Shown here piece by piece: positions 49,294 through 58,175 of a DNA stretch of 61,855 nucleotides (positions are counted from its first letter, which is position 1; each line of letters begins with the position of its first letter). Made by a program: the position numbers and the translations under genes. The notes under the pieces were generated by a model. The model ran no database searches. It was given only the letters and a program-made list of their open reading frames with translations, and was not told where the DNA came from. The stretch is from CAVRGQ01 sp963720785 (lineage in GTDB: Bacteria; Actinomycetota; Acidimicrobiia; IMCC26256; DASPTH01), in NCBI GenBank assembly GCA_963720785.1, contig CAVRGQ010000002.1:1-61855 (forward strand), written 5' to 3'.

Positions 49294-50373
49294 TCAGCCC
49301 GGACCGAACGCGATCTCGCGCTGGCCGTCCGACATGCCCTCGGGATCGAACAGCCCACACGACCCGGCGGCGACCGCCTCGGGCGACTTCGGCGGCAGGT
49401 GCAGCAACGCGCGCACGTCGTCGAGCGGGCGGGCGGCGAGCTCGTGGAAGTCGACGTAGAAGAGGTCGGTGCCGAACGCCTCGGCCACGGCCTTCCCTCG
49501 CCGCAGCGCGTCGGCGAGGCGCACGCCCATCCCGCCGCTGCCCGACAGGTGCCGGGCGCGCACGTCGACCTCGAAGAAGCCCTGCTGGTGCACGTACCCG
49601 GTCTCGAACAGGCCGACCATGGTGGCGATCCAGGCGAAGCCCTTCGGGTCGGGGTCGGCGCGACCGACGAGCGCGAACGTCTCGAGCTCACCTTCGAGAT
49701 TGGTGCCGTAGTCGGCGAGCACGTGCACGAAGTCGTGCTGGGCGATGAACGCGGACGCGCCGTGCGGGTTGCCCGGCAGCGCGAAGCCTCGCCCGGTGTA
49801 CATCTCGTGGATCCTGCGGCCGAGGGTGCCCTCGGGCAGATCACCGAACGCCTCCCAGCGCGCCTCGAGCTCGGAGTCGGGGCCGGTGGCGTCGAACGGT
49901 CCGTCGAAGCCGGCGGTGGTGTGCAGCGAGCCGAGCTTGTCCTCGTCCCAGTGGTCGGTGAAGCCGCTGCGCCGCAGGTCGACCCACGCAAGACCGAACG
50001 CGCCCTGCGCGTACCGTCGGGCGACCTGCACGAAGTCGTCGTCGACCCCGAGTGCCGTGGCGTACGTACCAACGCGCTGCGCCACCGACTCGGGCAGCGG
50101 CCGCAGCACCAGTTCGCCCAGCAGCATGTGGTGCACGATGCGCCGGCGGTACTCGTCGTCGCGACCGGCGAGCGCGGCCGCGAGCTCCTCGGCGCCGATC
50201 GGCTCGAGCGTGCCGTAGTCGAGGGTGACCCCCGTGAGCGCCTGGGTGACGGCCTGCAGCACCGACGACTGCACCTCGGTGAGCCCATCGTCGGGCCGCA
50301 CCGCGGTGGCGATGCCGCGGCCGACGATCCGGATCTCGTCGAGCTCGGGCGCCGGGCGGGCGTTCGGCTGCAT
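49294..50373 (-). CDS. TerB-like plus Coq4-like conserved protein
   Basis: 359 residues. The N-terminal part (about 15-130; IATAVRPDDGLTEVQSSVLQAV, ELAAALAGRDDEYRRRIVHHMLL, ALGVDDDFVQVARRYAQG) resembles a TerB/DUF533 helical domain. The C-terminal part holds HDFVHVLADYGTNLEGE, which fits the Coq4 metal signature H-D-x2-H-x11-E, followed by GFAWIATMVGLFETGY. Coq4 acts in ubiquinone synthesis, yet actinobacteria normally use menaquinone, so the role here is open. No quinone genes are nearby. Domain naming is by eye. Confidence 0.65.
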   Translation of the reverse strand: MQPNARPAPELDEIRIVGRGIATAVRPDDGLTEVQSSVLQAVTQALTGVTLDYGTLEPIGAEELAAALAGRDDEYRRRIVHHMLLGELVLRPLPESVAQRVGTYATALGVDDDFVQVARRYAQGAFGLAWVDLRRSGFTDHWDEDKLGSLHTTAGFDGPFDATGPDSELEARWEAFGDLPEGTLGRRIHEMYTGRGFALPGNPHGASAFIAQHDFVHVLADYGTNLEGELETFALVGRADPDPKGFAWIATMVGLFETGYVHQQGFFEVDVRARHLSGSGGMGVRLADALRRGKAVAEAFGTDLFYVDFHELAARPLDDVRALLHLPPKSPEAVAAGSCGLFDPEGMSDGQREIAFGPG

Positions 50374-50468
50374 CCGGCGAAGTTACCGGAGCCGAGCCGG
50401 CGTTCCGCCGTCGGCGGGCGCCGCGTGGGAGTCGTGTGGGCGCGGGCGCGTCGCGGTGTGGCGGTCGG

Positions 50469-51056
50469 TCAGCCGGTGAACGCCGGCTGCACCACCACTT
50501 CGGCGGCGGCCTGCGCCACGAACGTGTTGGTGAACACGACCTCGCTCGACTGGCTCGCGACCTCACCATCGCTGGGGTAGAGCACGGTGGCCGGGCCGAC
50601 ACCCGCACCCGACGCCGTCTGACACCCGGCCTGCTGGATCTGCTCGGCCTGCGGCACCTCGAACGGGGTGAAGTCGTAGGCACAGGTCCAGGCGGTGGAC
50701 GTGGCCCCACCGGTGGCCGTCTCCGTGAAGGTGCACGAGCCCCCACTGCCGCTCGTGCCGTGGAGCACCCAGGCGCCACCCTCGATCGTGAAGCCCTCGT
50801 CGGGGACGACGGTCGTCGGGTGACCCTGCGCATCGAAGCTCAGGACAATGTCGCTCTCGGCGAACGCGGACGCTTGTGCGTTGCTCTCACAGGTCATGGT
50901 GACCGACGAAGGGCCGGTGCCGGTGCCGACCACGGTCTTGCGCACCGTGATGTTCAGGTCGTCGGCAGCCTGCGCCGACGACGCAACCGTAGACAGCGGC
51001 GCGGCGAGAGCCACCATGGCCACCAACAGCAACGAACGACGCACGAGCTTGGACAT
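50469..51056 (-). CDS. Secreted DUF5979-like protein ending in PAFTG
   Basis: 195 residues. Signal peptide MSKLVRRSLLLVAMVALAAPLSTVASSAQA. One beta-rich domain (about 32-185: LNITVRKTVVGTGTGPSSVTMTC ... SEVVFTNTFVA) resembles DUF5979-type surface repeats. The protein ends with AEVVVQPAFTG, without a membrane helix. AGGAGGG lies 6 bases before the ATG, and this ribosome site can pair with an upstream sequence (see hairpin). Downstream of trpC on the same strand. Confidence 0.78.
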   Translation of the reverse strand: MSKLVRRSLLLVAMVALAAPLSTVASSAQAADDLNITVRKTVVGTGTGPSSVTMTCESNAQASAFAESDIVLSFDAQGHPTTVVPDEGFTIEGGAWVLHGTSGSGGSCTFTETATGGATSTAWTCAYDFTPFEVPQAEQIQQAGCQTASGAGVGPATVLYPSDGEVASQSSEVVFTNTFVAQAAAEVVVQPAFTG

Positions 51057-51060
51057 CAAG

Positions 51061-51108
51061 GCCCTCCTGCCCAGGGAATCAGATCGGGGCACCCTAACCC
51101 AGGAGGGC
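51061..51108 (-). promoter_or_regulatory. Hairpin able to hide the ribosome site
   Basis: GCCCTCCTG (51061-51069) and CAGGAGGGC (51100-51108) are perfect inverted repeats 30 bases apart. On the minus strand the second arm contains the AGGAGGG of the secreted protein gene. The stem begins 15 bases after the trpC stop, so it could end trpC transcription or control translation of the next gene. Confidence 0.45.
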
Positions 51109-51122
51109 GGACGCCGGCCGCA

Positions 51123-51938
51123 TCAACGGCTGCGACGGACGACCGAGGCCAGGCCCCGCACCGCCTCGGTGGCGTCGGGGGCCTTCACGAGCATCTCGCC
51201 CACCAACACGGCGTCGAAGCCGGCGGCGGCCATCCGCTCGGCGTCCTCGACGGAGCGGATGGCGCTCTCCGCCACCGCGATCACGTCGACGGGGAGGCGT
51301 GCCGCGAGGCGCTCGCCCACGCCGAGGTCCTCGTCGAAGGTGCCGAGGTTGCGGGCGTTCACCCCGACGACGCGGGCACCGCAGGCCAATGCCCGTTCGA
51401 GCTCGGCGTCGTCGTGGGTCTCGACGAGCACGGTGAGCCCCAGGTCGGTGGCGAGCGCGTGCAGGTCGACGAGGTGGGCGTCGTCGGGCAGCGCCGCGAC
51501 GATCAGGAGGATCGCGTCGGCGCCGATCGCGCGGGTCTCGTAGACCTGCACCTCGTCGATGGTGAAGTCCTTGCGGAGCACCGGCAGCTCGCACGCGGCG
51601 CGCGCCGCATCCAGATCGGCGACTGCGCCGCCGAACCAGGCGCCGTCGGTGAGCACCGACAGGCACGCCGCGCCGCCGGCGGCGTACGCCTCGGCGGTCG
51701 CGGCCGGGTCGAGCTCGGGCGCGAGCTCGCCCTTGGAGGGCGAGCGGCGCTTGATCTCCGCGATCACGCCGATGGTCCCGGCGCCGGCCGTTCCGCCCGC
51801 GGGGCGCAGCGCGGCGGCGAAGTCGCGCGTGGGCGGCGCCTCCAGGGCTCGGCTGCGCAGGAGGTCGCGCACCGCGGGGCGGTGCAGCATCGTGACCTCG
51901 TCACGCTTCCCGGCGATGATCTCGTCAAGGACCGTCAT
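51123..51938 (-). CDS. trpC: Indole-3-glycerol phosphate synthase
   Basis: 271 residues. DEIIAGKRDEV, IAEIKRRSPSKGELAP (catalytic Lys and Glu), SVLTDGAWFGG, LPVLRKDFTIDEVQVYE (general-acid Lys), VVGVNARNLGTFDED and VAESAIRS are the family blocks. It makes indole-3-glycerol phosphate, the TrpA substrate. It is apart from both trpFBA and trpE. TAGTCT lies 9 bases before the ATG. Confidence 0.96.
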   Translation of the reverse strand: MTVLDEIIAGKRDEVTMLHRPAVRDLLRSRALEAPPTRDFAAALRPAGGTAGAGTIGVIAEIKRRSPSKGELAPELDPAATAEAYAAGGAACLSVLTDGAWFGGAVADLDAARAACELPVLRKDFTIDEVQVYETRAIGADAILLIVAALPDDAHLVDLHALATDLGLTVLVETHDDAELERALACGARVVGVNARNLGTFDEDLGVGERLAARLPVDVIAVAESAIRSVEDAERMAAAGFDAVLVGEMLVKAPDATEAVRGLASVVRRSR

Positions 51939-52007
51939 GGAGCGCCCAGACTATGGGCCTCACACTCCGCTCACACTCGCATGACGTTCCCCGCGGGTTG
52001 CGCGTGC

Positions 52008-52013
52008 GACGAT
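52008..52013 (+). promoter_or_regulatory. -10-like box GACGAT
   Basis: GACGAT is followed by 6 bases and the ATG at 52020, without a Shine-Dalgarno. The first base departs from TANNNT. Confidence 0.35.
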
Positions 52014-52019
52014 GGCGCC

Positions 52020-52697
52020 ATGGAACGCGGCACGATCGTGGTGGTCGACGACGAGCCCAACATCGCCGATCTCGTCGACCTGTACCTGGCCCGAGAGGGC
52101 TACCGGGTGGTGAAGGCGGCCACCGGCGAGGCCGGTCTCGCCGCGGTGCGCAACCACTCGCCGCGCCTCGTGGTGCTCGACGTCGGCCTCCCCGACATCG
52201 ACGGCCTCGAGGTGTGCAAGCGCCTGCGCCAGACCTCGCAGGTGCCCGTCATCTTCCTCACCGCGCGCGACGGCGAGGTCGACCGCGTGCTCGGCCTCGA
52301 GCTCGGTGGCGACGACTACGTCACCAAGCCCTTCTCCCCCGCCGAGCTGGTCGCCCGGGTGAAGGCGGTGCTGCGTCGCACCGACGGAGCGAGCGGGGCC
52401 GAGGTGGTGCAGGCCGCCGAGGTCACCATCGACGTCGGCCGGCGCGAGGTGTTGGTCCGCGAGCAACCGGTGGAGGTCACCACGAAGGAGTTCGACCTCC
52501 TCCGGTTCCTCGCCGAACGCCCGGGCCTCGCGCTGTCGCGCCAGCAGATCCTCGACGGCGTGTGGGGTCCCGACTGGTACGGCGACGCCCGCACCGTCGA
52601 CGTGCACATCGCGCAGGTGCGCAAGAAGATCGGCGACGCCTGCACCATCACCACCGTGCGCGGCATCGGCTACCGGCTCGAGAGCCCGCGAGCGTGA
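52020..52697 (+). CDS. OmpR/PhoB-family response regulator
   Basis: 225 residues. Receiver domain with acidic pair VVVDDEPNIADL, phospho-acceptor Asp in LVVLDVGLPDIDG (about residue 53), Thr in FLTARD and Lys in YVTKPFSPAELVARV. The winged-helix domain (about 130-222) has TTKEFDLLRFLAERPG and RTVDVHIAQVRKKIG...TVRGIGYRL. The sensor kinase follows 29 bases later, so it forms a two-component system; the signal is unknown. Confidence 0.96.
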   Translation: MERGTIVVVDDEPNIADLVDLYLAREGYRVVKAATGEAGLAAVRNHSPRLVVLDVGLPDIDGLEVCKRLRQTSQVPVIFLTARDGEVDRVLGLELGGDDYVTKPFSPAELVARVKAVLRRTDGASGAEVVQAAEVTIDVGRREVLVREQPVEVTTKEFDLLRFLAERPGLALSRQQILDGVWGPDWYGDARTVDVHIAQVRKKIGDACTITTVRGIGYRLESPRA

Positions 52698-52726
52698 CGT
52701 GGCCATGACCCCGCGATGACGCGCTC

Positions 52727-54253
52727 ATGACCCGGCCGCGCCGCCGGTTGCGCCGGCGGCTCACCGTCGCGATGGTGGGCATCGCCCTCGGCGTGCTCGT
52801 GCTCACCGCACTCGTCACCGCCGGGCTCGCCCGGCGCAACGAGGTGTCCGCGGCGAAGCACGACGTGGAGAACCGCGCCGCCGTGGTGGCGCCCGAGTTC
52901 AACACGCTGCTGGCCCAGATCGGCACCGGCAAGGTGGCCGCGTCGACCGCGGTCGGACGCCGCCAGGTGCAACGCATCCGCGACCTCGTGGCCACCACGT
53001 TGAAGGCCTCGAACGGCGCGGTGGTGGCGATCACCCCCGACGGGCAGGTCGAGGAGGTCCTCAGCCGGTTCCTCGGCACCGATTCGGCCGTGATCGCGCT
53101 CCCCGCGGGCGTGGAGGCGGGCGACCTCGACACCGCGGCACTGCTCGCCGGCGACAGCCAGACCGATCAGAACGGCGACACCGTCTTCACCGCCGTCCCG
53201 CTCGACGAGAAGGCGGGCGTGACGCCCGTGCTGGTCCTCACCGAGCACGTCAACAAGCGGCCCTTCGGCACTGCGGGCGGTGCGGTGTTGTGGGCCGCAC
53301 TCATCGCGTTCGGCGTTGCCGTGGTCGTCGCCGGCTTCGTCGCCCGGCGGTTGACCCGCCCCATCGCGGCCATGGAGACGACGGCCCGCGACATCGCGGC
53401 CGGCGATCTCCAGGCGCGCGTCGACACCGAGCACCTCTCCGACGACGAACTGGGCAGCCTCGGTCACACCATCAACACGATGGCCACCGAGCTCGACGAC
53501 GCGCGCGGCCACGAGCGCGCCTTCCTGCTGAGCGTCTCGCACGACCTGCGCACGCCCCTCACCTCGATCCGCGGGTATGCGGAGGCCATCGCCGACGGCA
53601 CCGTCGAGGGCCCCGAGGCCCGCATCCGCGCCGCCGGGGTGATCGCGTCGGAGTCGCGGCGCCTCGAACGGCTCGTGGCCGACCTGCTCGACCTCGCCCG
53701 GCTCGACGCGCACCAGTTCTCCCTCCACCCCGGCCCGGTCGACGCCCGGGTGGTGGTGGCCGACGCGGTCGAGGCCTTCGCGCCCGTGGCCCGGGAGGTG
53801 GGCGTCGCCCTGAGCGTCGTACCCGGCGCGCCGGTGTCCGCCGACGCCGACGCGCAGCGCCTCGCCCAGATCGTGGCGAACCTGGTGGAGAACGCACTGA
53901 AGTACGCCACCACCACGGTTGCAGTGGCGCTGGTCGCTGACGGCACCGACGTGGTGCTCACCGTCGACGACGACGGCCCCGGGATCCCGCCCGCCGACCT
54001 CCCCCGTGTCTTCGAGCGCCTCTACACGTCGCGCCCGGCAGCGGGCCGATCGTTCGGCACCGGCATCGGCCTCGCCATCGTGCGCGAGCTCGCCCACGCG
54101 ATGGGCGGCGACGCGCGGGTGGAGCCGGTCGACGTGCCGGCCCCGGGCGCCGCCGCCGGAGTCGGCGGGACCCGCTTCGTCGTCCGGCTGCCCATCGGCA
54201 CCCCCGTGGCATCCGCCGGCGGCCAACTACCCCCGCCGCCACCCGTCGCGTAA
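52727..54253 (+). CDS. Sensor histidine kinase
   Basis: 508 residues. Membrane helix 1 (VAMVGIALGVLVLTALVTAGL), an extracytosolic domain of about 150 residues, membrane helix 2 (VLWAALIAFGVAVVVAGFVA), a HAMP domain (RRLTRPIAAMETTARDIAAGDL), a HisKA domain with the phospho-acceptor His in FLLSVSHDLRTPLTSIRGY, and an ATPase domain with N box VANLVENALKYA, G1 DDDGPGIPPADL and G2 GTGIGLAIV. It ends in a Pro-rich tail. It pairs with the preceding regulator. Confidence 0.96.
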   Translation: MTRPRRRLRRRLTVAMVGIALGVLVLTALVTAGLARRNEVSAAKHDVENRAAVVAPEFNTLLAQIGTGKVAASTAVGRRQVQRIRDLVATTLKASNGAVVAITPDGQVEEVLSRFLGTDSAVIALPAGVEAGDLDTAALLAGDSQTDQNGDTVFTAVPLDEKAGVTPVLVLTEHVNKRPFGTAGGAVLWAALIAFGVAVVVAGFVARRLTRPIAAMETTARDIAAGDLQARVDTEHLSDDELGSLGHTINTMATELDDARGHERAFLLSVSHDLRTPLTSIRGYAEAIADGTVEGPEARIRAAGVIASESRRLERLVADLLDLARLDAHQFSLHPGPVDARVVVADAVEAFAPVAREVGVALSVVPGAPVSADADAQRLAQIVANLVENALKYATTTVAVALVADGTDVVLTVDDDGPGIPPADLPRVFERLYTSRPAAGRSFGTGIGLAIVRELAHAMGGDARVEPVDVPAPGAAAGVGGTRFVVRLPIGTPVASAGGQLPPPPPVA

Positions 54254-54294
54254 CGTCCCGCCCCAACGTCACATCTTTCAGAGGGGGATGACCC

Positions 54295-55092
54295 GTGGGT
54301 CTGCTCGACGGTCGGCGAGTCGTGGTGGTGGGAGCGTCGGCGGGCATCGGTCGCGCCTGTGCGATCGAGGCGGTGCGGGAAGGCGGCCAGGTGCTCATGG
54401 TCGCCCGGCGCACCGAGAAGCTCACCGAGGTGATCGAGACGGCCGGCGGCGGCATCCCGTGCGCGGCCGACATCGCCAAGGCCGGCGACCACGAGAAGAT
54501 CGCCGAAGCTGCGCAGCGTGAGCTCGGCCAGATCGACCTCCTGTTGAACTGCGCGGCCACCTCACCGCTCAAGCGGTTCAAGGACACCACCATCGAGGAC
54601 TGGGAGCAGACGCTCGCCACCAACCTCATCGGTGCGCACCAACTGGTCCGCCACCTCCACGACCTGATCGCCCCGCGTGGCATCGTGGCGATGATGTCGT
54701 CGGAGATCGTCGGCCGGTGGCGCTCCGGCCTCGGCGTGTACGGCGCGAGCAAGGCCGCGTTCGAGGCGATGGTCGAGCAGTGGCGCACCGAGTACCCGGG
54801 GCTTCGCTACACCACCATCCAGATCGGCTCCACGGTGCCCACCGAGTTCGGCACCGGCTTCGAGCCCGAGCTCCTCACCGAGCTCTTCGGGGAATGGGCC
54901 AAGGCCGGCCTCGCCGAAGTGGAGTTCATGGACGTCGAGGAGGTCGGCAAGACGCTGATCGGCACCTTCGGCGTGCAGCTGCCCCACCCCACCGTGGGCT
55001 TCGAGCACATGGTCGTGCGCACGCCGTCGGGCGTGTCGGGCACCACCGACAACATGATGCAGGGCGCCACCGAGAACGAGCTGATCGCCTAG
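54295..55092 (+). CDS. Short-chain dehydrogenase/reductase
   Basis: 265 residues. The NAD(P) site is VVVVGASAGIGRACAIEAV, the NNAG position reads NCAATS, and the catalytic Ser-Tyr-Lys lies in MSSEIVGRWRSGLGVYGASKAA. The C-terminal part (about 200-265) is longer than in simple SDRs. Substrate unknown. AGAGGGGGAT precedes the GTG start. It stands alone after the two-component system. Confidence 0.9.
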   Translation: MGLLDGRRVVVVGASAGIGRACAIEAVREGGQVLMVARRTEKLTEVIETAGGGIPCAADIAKAGDHEKIAEAAQRELGQIDLLLNCAATSPLKRFKDTTIEDWEQTLATNLIGAHQLVRHLHDLIAPRGIVAMMSSEIVGRWRSGLGVYGASKAAFEAMVEQWRTEYPGLRYTTIQIGSTVPTEFGTGFEPELLTELFGEWAKAGLAEVEFMDVEEVGKTLIGTFGVQLPHPTVGFEHMVVRTPSGVSGTTDNMMQGATENELIA

Positions 55093-55124
55093 CGCTCGCT
55101 CACCCTCGGATGCGGCACTGCCGT

Positions 55125-56078
55125 TCAGGCACGGAGCCTGGCGACGGCCTCGCCGGCGTCCCACCGCAGCGTGACGTCGGCGGGGGGTTCGACCTCCCGC
55201 CGCACGTACCCCAGCGCGACCGGGGGCACGCCCTCTGGCGTGACGCTCGTGACCGCGCCGACGACCTTGCCGTCGACGACGATCTCCGCGCCCGGTGCGG
55301 GTACGGCGCCGTCGAGCACGTCGAGGGTGCGCAGGAACCGGTTGACGTGACCGCGGCTGTCGATGCGGCACACCAACTCCTGGCCGATGAAGCAGCCCTT
55401 GGTGAACGACACCGCGTCGAGCTCGAGGAACGCCTCCTGTGGGATGGTGGAGTCGTCGAGATCGAACGGCTGCACCGCGACGCCGTGGCTCACCCGCCAC
55501 GCCTCGTAGGCCTCGGGCACTGCTTCCACCACGCCCTGCGCTCCGAGTGCTTCCACGTGCCGTTCGAGTGCAGCCGGCGGCCCGATGACGTCGTAACCGT
55601 GGCGCGTGCGCACGAACCGGAGGTCGCCATCGGTGGCGTGCGCGTGCAGCGCGTCGCGGAGCGCCACGGGTGGCGCCGGGGCAGCCGCGGAGAGGAGCGA
55701 GAGCATCCCGAGCTCGCCGGTGCCGTCGACCACCTCGGCCTTCACGCGGATGCGGTACCTCAGCAGCGACTCGGCGAGCGGCCCCGACATCCCGGGGTCG
55801 CAGTCGAGCGCGGCGACGTCGCCGGCCACGGTGTCGGGCGCGTCGGGCGAGGGGCTCGACGCGCGCAGCAGGCGGAAGGCGACGGCGAGCTTCCCCTGGG
55901 GCTGCAGCAGCAGTGATGCGGCGCCCGTGCCGTCGACCAGCGGGTCGAGATCGGCGGACACCAGGGCCTGGAGGAACGAGAACGTGTCCGGTCCCGACAC
56001 GAGCACAAACCCGCGGTCCGAGCGGTCGGCGAACGCGGTGCCGGCCTCCAGTCGTGCGACGTCGTCGGCCAGGCCCAT
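55125..56078 (-). CDS. ygfZ: YgfZ/GcvT-like folate-binding protein
   Basis: 317 residues. DTFSFLQALVSADLDPL near the N-terminus and the YgfZ signature KGCFIGQELVCRIDSRGHV (about 224-242), with Cys and GQE, mark the family, which uses folate to help build or repair some iron-sulfur enzymes. The ATG has GGAGG 9 bases upstream and lies 2 bases after the trpE stop, so it is the third gene of hisI-trpE-ygfZ. Confidence 0.92.
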   Translation of the reverse strand: MGLADDVARLEAGTAFADRSDRGFVLVSGPDTFSFLQALVSADLDPLVDGTGAASLLLQPQGKLAVAFRLLRASSPSPDAPDTVAGDVAALDCDPGMSGPLAESLLRYRIRVKAEVVDGTGELGMLSLLSAAAPAPPVALRDALHAHATDGDLRFVRTRHGYDVIGPPAALERHVEALGAQGVVEAVPEAYEAWRVSHGVAVQPFDLDDSTIPQEAFLELDAVSFTKGCFIGQELVCRIDSRGHVNRFLRTLDVLDGAVPAPGAEIVVDGKVVGAVTSVTPEGVPPVALGYVRREVEPPADVTLRWDAGEAVARLRA

Positions 56079-56080
56079 GC

Positions 56081-57655
56081 TCAACCTCCGGGGAGTGGTG
56101 CGGATGGTTCCAAGGGTGTGGGCGGTGCCAGCGGAGCCAGGCGGCGTGCCGCCGCGGCGGCGGTGAGCAACGCCTTCGCCTTGTTGTTGCACTCGAGGTT
56201 CTCGTCGGCCGCGATGGAATCGGCGACGATGCCCGCGCCGGCCTGCACGCTCGCGTGGCCGTCGCGCCACACCATCGTGCGGATCGCGATCGCGGTGTCG
56301 AGGTTGCCCGAGAAGTCGATGTAGCCGACGACGCCGGCGTAGGGGCCGCGCTTCGTGGGCTCGAGCGAGTCGATGATCTCCATCGCCCGCACCTTCGGCG
56401 CGCCGCTCACCGTGCCCGCGGGGAAGGTGGCGCGCAGCACGTCGACGAGGTTGCGGCCGTCGTCGAGCTCACCGGCAACCTGGCTCGTGAGGTGCATCAC
56501 GTGGGAGTACCGCTCCAGCACCATGAGCTCCTCCACCTGCTCGGTGCCGAACTTCACCACGCGCCCGACGTCGTTGCGGGCGAGGTCGACGAGCATCACG
56601 TGCTCCGCGCGCTCCTTCGGGTGCTCGATCAGTTCGGCAGCCATGCGCCGGTCGTCGGCCTCGGTGCGACCGCGGCGACGGGTCCCCGCGATCGGGCGGC
56701 TGATGACCCGCCCGCCGAGCAACTGCACCATCGGCTCGGGCGACGAACCGACGAGCGTGCACTCGGGGTGGCGCACGAAGTACATGTACGGAGACGGGTT
56801 CACCAGGCGCAGCACGCGGTACACGTCGAACGGGTCGAAGTCGCCGTCGAGGTCGAAGCGCTGCGCGAGCACCACCTGGAAGATGTCGCCCGCGAGGATG
56901 TGCTCGCGCGCCACTTCCACGGCCCGTTCGTACGAGCCGCCCCCCATCGACGAGCGCACCTCGGGGATCTCCGTGAGGTCCGAGGCCGGCGGCGGCGAGG
57001 GCAGGTACGGCAGTGGCCGCGCCAACTCGTCGACGCGCGTCGCGAGACGGGCGACCGCGCCGTCGTAGGCCGCGTGGGCGTCGTCGTCGGTGCTGCCGTC
57101 GCCGAGGAACACGTTCTCGATCAGGTAGAGCCGTTGGCGGAGGTGGTCGAACGCGGTGACGTGCCCGGTGACGGACATGACGGCGTCGGGCAGGCCGGTG
57201 TCGTCGGGCGGCACGTTCGGGAGCCGCTCGACCTCGCGCACGACGTCGTAGCCGAGGTAGCCCACGACACCGCCGTGGAACGGCGGCAACGCCTCGATCG
57301 CGGGCGCCCGGTAGGTGGCGAGCAGTGCCTCGAGCGCGGCGAGCGCGCCGCGGTCGGTGGGCACGCCGGCGGGCGGGGGGCGGTCGAACTCCACCCGGTT
57401 GCCGCGCACGACCATCGTGAGCGCGGGATCGCGTCCGATGAACGAGAACCGGCCCCACCGTTCACCGTGTTCCACGGATTCGAGGAGGAAGGCCGCGGGG
57501 TCGTCGGCGGCGGCGCCGGCGAGCTTCACGAATGCAGAGACTGGCGTCTCGAGGTCGGCGAGCACCTCGCGCCACACCGGCACCACGGTGTGGTCCCGGG
57601 CGAGGGCGACGAACTCGTCGCGGGAGATGCCGGCAGCCGGGGAGGAACCCTGCAT
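56081..57655 (-). CDS. trpE: Anthranilate synthase component I
   Basis: 524 residues. The N-terminal domain has the feedback site AFLLESVEHGERWGRFSFIG (LLES binds tryptophan). The chorismate-binding domain (about 240-505) has GDIFQVVLAQRF, PSPYMYF, SSPEPMV, RPIAGTRRRG, LVDLARNDVGRV, FPAGTVSGAPKVRAMEII and GAGIVADSIAADE. It makes anthranilate from chorismate with the TrpG glutaminase, which is not in the window. The start lies 4 bases after the hisI stop. Confidence 0.96.
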   Translation of the reverse strand: MQGSSPAAGISRDEFVALARDHTVVPVWREVLADLETPVSAFVKLAGAAADDPAAFLLESVEHGERWGRFSFIGRDPALTMVVRGNRVEFDRPPPAGVPTDRGALAALEALLATYRAPAIEALPPFHGGVVGYLGYDVVREVERLPNVPPDDTGLPDAVMSVTGHVTAFDHLRQRLYLIENVFLGDGSTDDDAHAAYDGAVARLATRVDELARPLPYLPSPPPASDLTEIPEVRSSMGGGSYERAVEVAREHILAGDIFQVVLAQRFDLDGDFDPFDVYRVLRLVNPSPYMYFVRHPECTLVGSSPEPMVQLLGGRVISRPIAGTRRRGRTEADDRRMAAELIEHPKERAEHVMLVDLARNDVGRVVKFGTEQVEELMVLERYSHVMHLTSQVAGELDDGRNLVDVLRATFPAGTVSGAPKVRAMEIIDSLEPTKRGPYAGVVGYIDFSGNLDTAIAIRTMVWRDGHASVQAGAGIVADSIAADENLECNNKAKALLTAAAAARRLAPLAPPTPLEPSAPLPGG

Positions 57656-57659
57656 GGGG

Positions 57660-58070
57660 TTACCGGGGGCCCGGCTCGGCGCCGCTCCCGAACGCACGGA
57701 AGAAGCAGCTGCGCTCGCCGGTGTGGCAGGCGCCACGGCCTTCCTGCTCCACCACGAAGAGGATCACGTCGACGTCGCAGTCGTACTTCGCCTCACGGAT
57801 GTACTGACGGTCGCCCGACGTCTCGCCCTTGCACCAGTACTCCTGGCGCGACCGGCTCCAGAACCAGGTGCGGCCGGTCTCGAGGCTGCGCCGCAGCGCG
57901 TCCTCGTTCATCCAGGCCATCATCAGCACCTCGCCGGTGCCCTGCTCCTGCACGATCGCGGGCACCAGGCCGCTGGCGTCGTACTTGATCGAGGCCAGCT
58001 CCTCCTCCGTGTGGGGGATCGGCGTGGACTCGAGCGTGGGCGCGGGCGGAGACGATTCGGGGGCTTCCAT
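57660..58070 (-). CDS. hisI: Phosphoribosyl-AMP cyclohydrolase
   Basis: 136 residues. KYDASGLVPAIVQEQGTGEVLMMAWMNEDAL, WFWSRSRQEYWCKGETSG, the zinc Cys in KYDCDVD and the pair GACHTGERSCFF fit HisI. It opens the purine ring in histidine synthesis, step 3. The HisE part is absent, as in most actinobacteria. A GTG/ATG start 12 codons upstream is possible. It heads the hisI-trpE-ygfZ set. Confidence 0.95.
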   Translation of the reverse strand: MEAPESSPPAPTLESTPIPHTEEELASIKYDASGLVPAIVQEQGTGEVLMMAWMNEDALRRSLETGRTWFWSRSRQEYWCKGETSGDRQYIREAKYDCDVDVILFVVEQEGRGACHTGERSCFFRAFGSGAEPGPR

Positions 58071-58163
58071 ATCGGCCCCGAGGGTACTCGCCGCACCTGG
58101 GGTCACCCGTGCCGATTGTCACCGTGGAACGGGCACGTGCCCTTCGATGTCGCAGGGATCTGC

Positions 58164-58169
58164 GAGGAT
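58164..58169 (+). promoter_or_regulatory. -10-like box GAGGAT, leaderless start
   Basis: GAGGAT, then ACGGCC, then the GTG at 58176. The GAGG core could also be read as a ribosome site, but its distance (8-9 bases) and the AT end allow either view. Confidence 0.35.
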
Positions 58170-58175
58170 ACGGCC

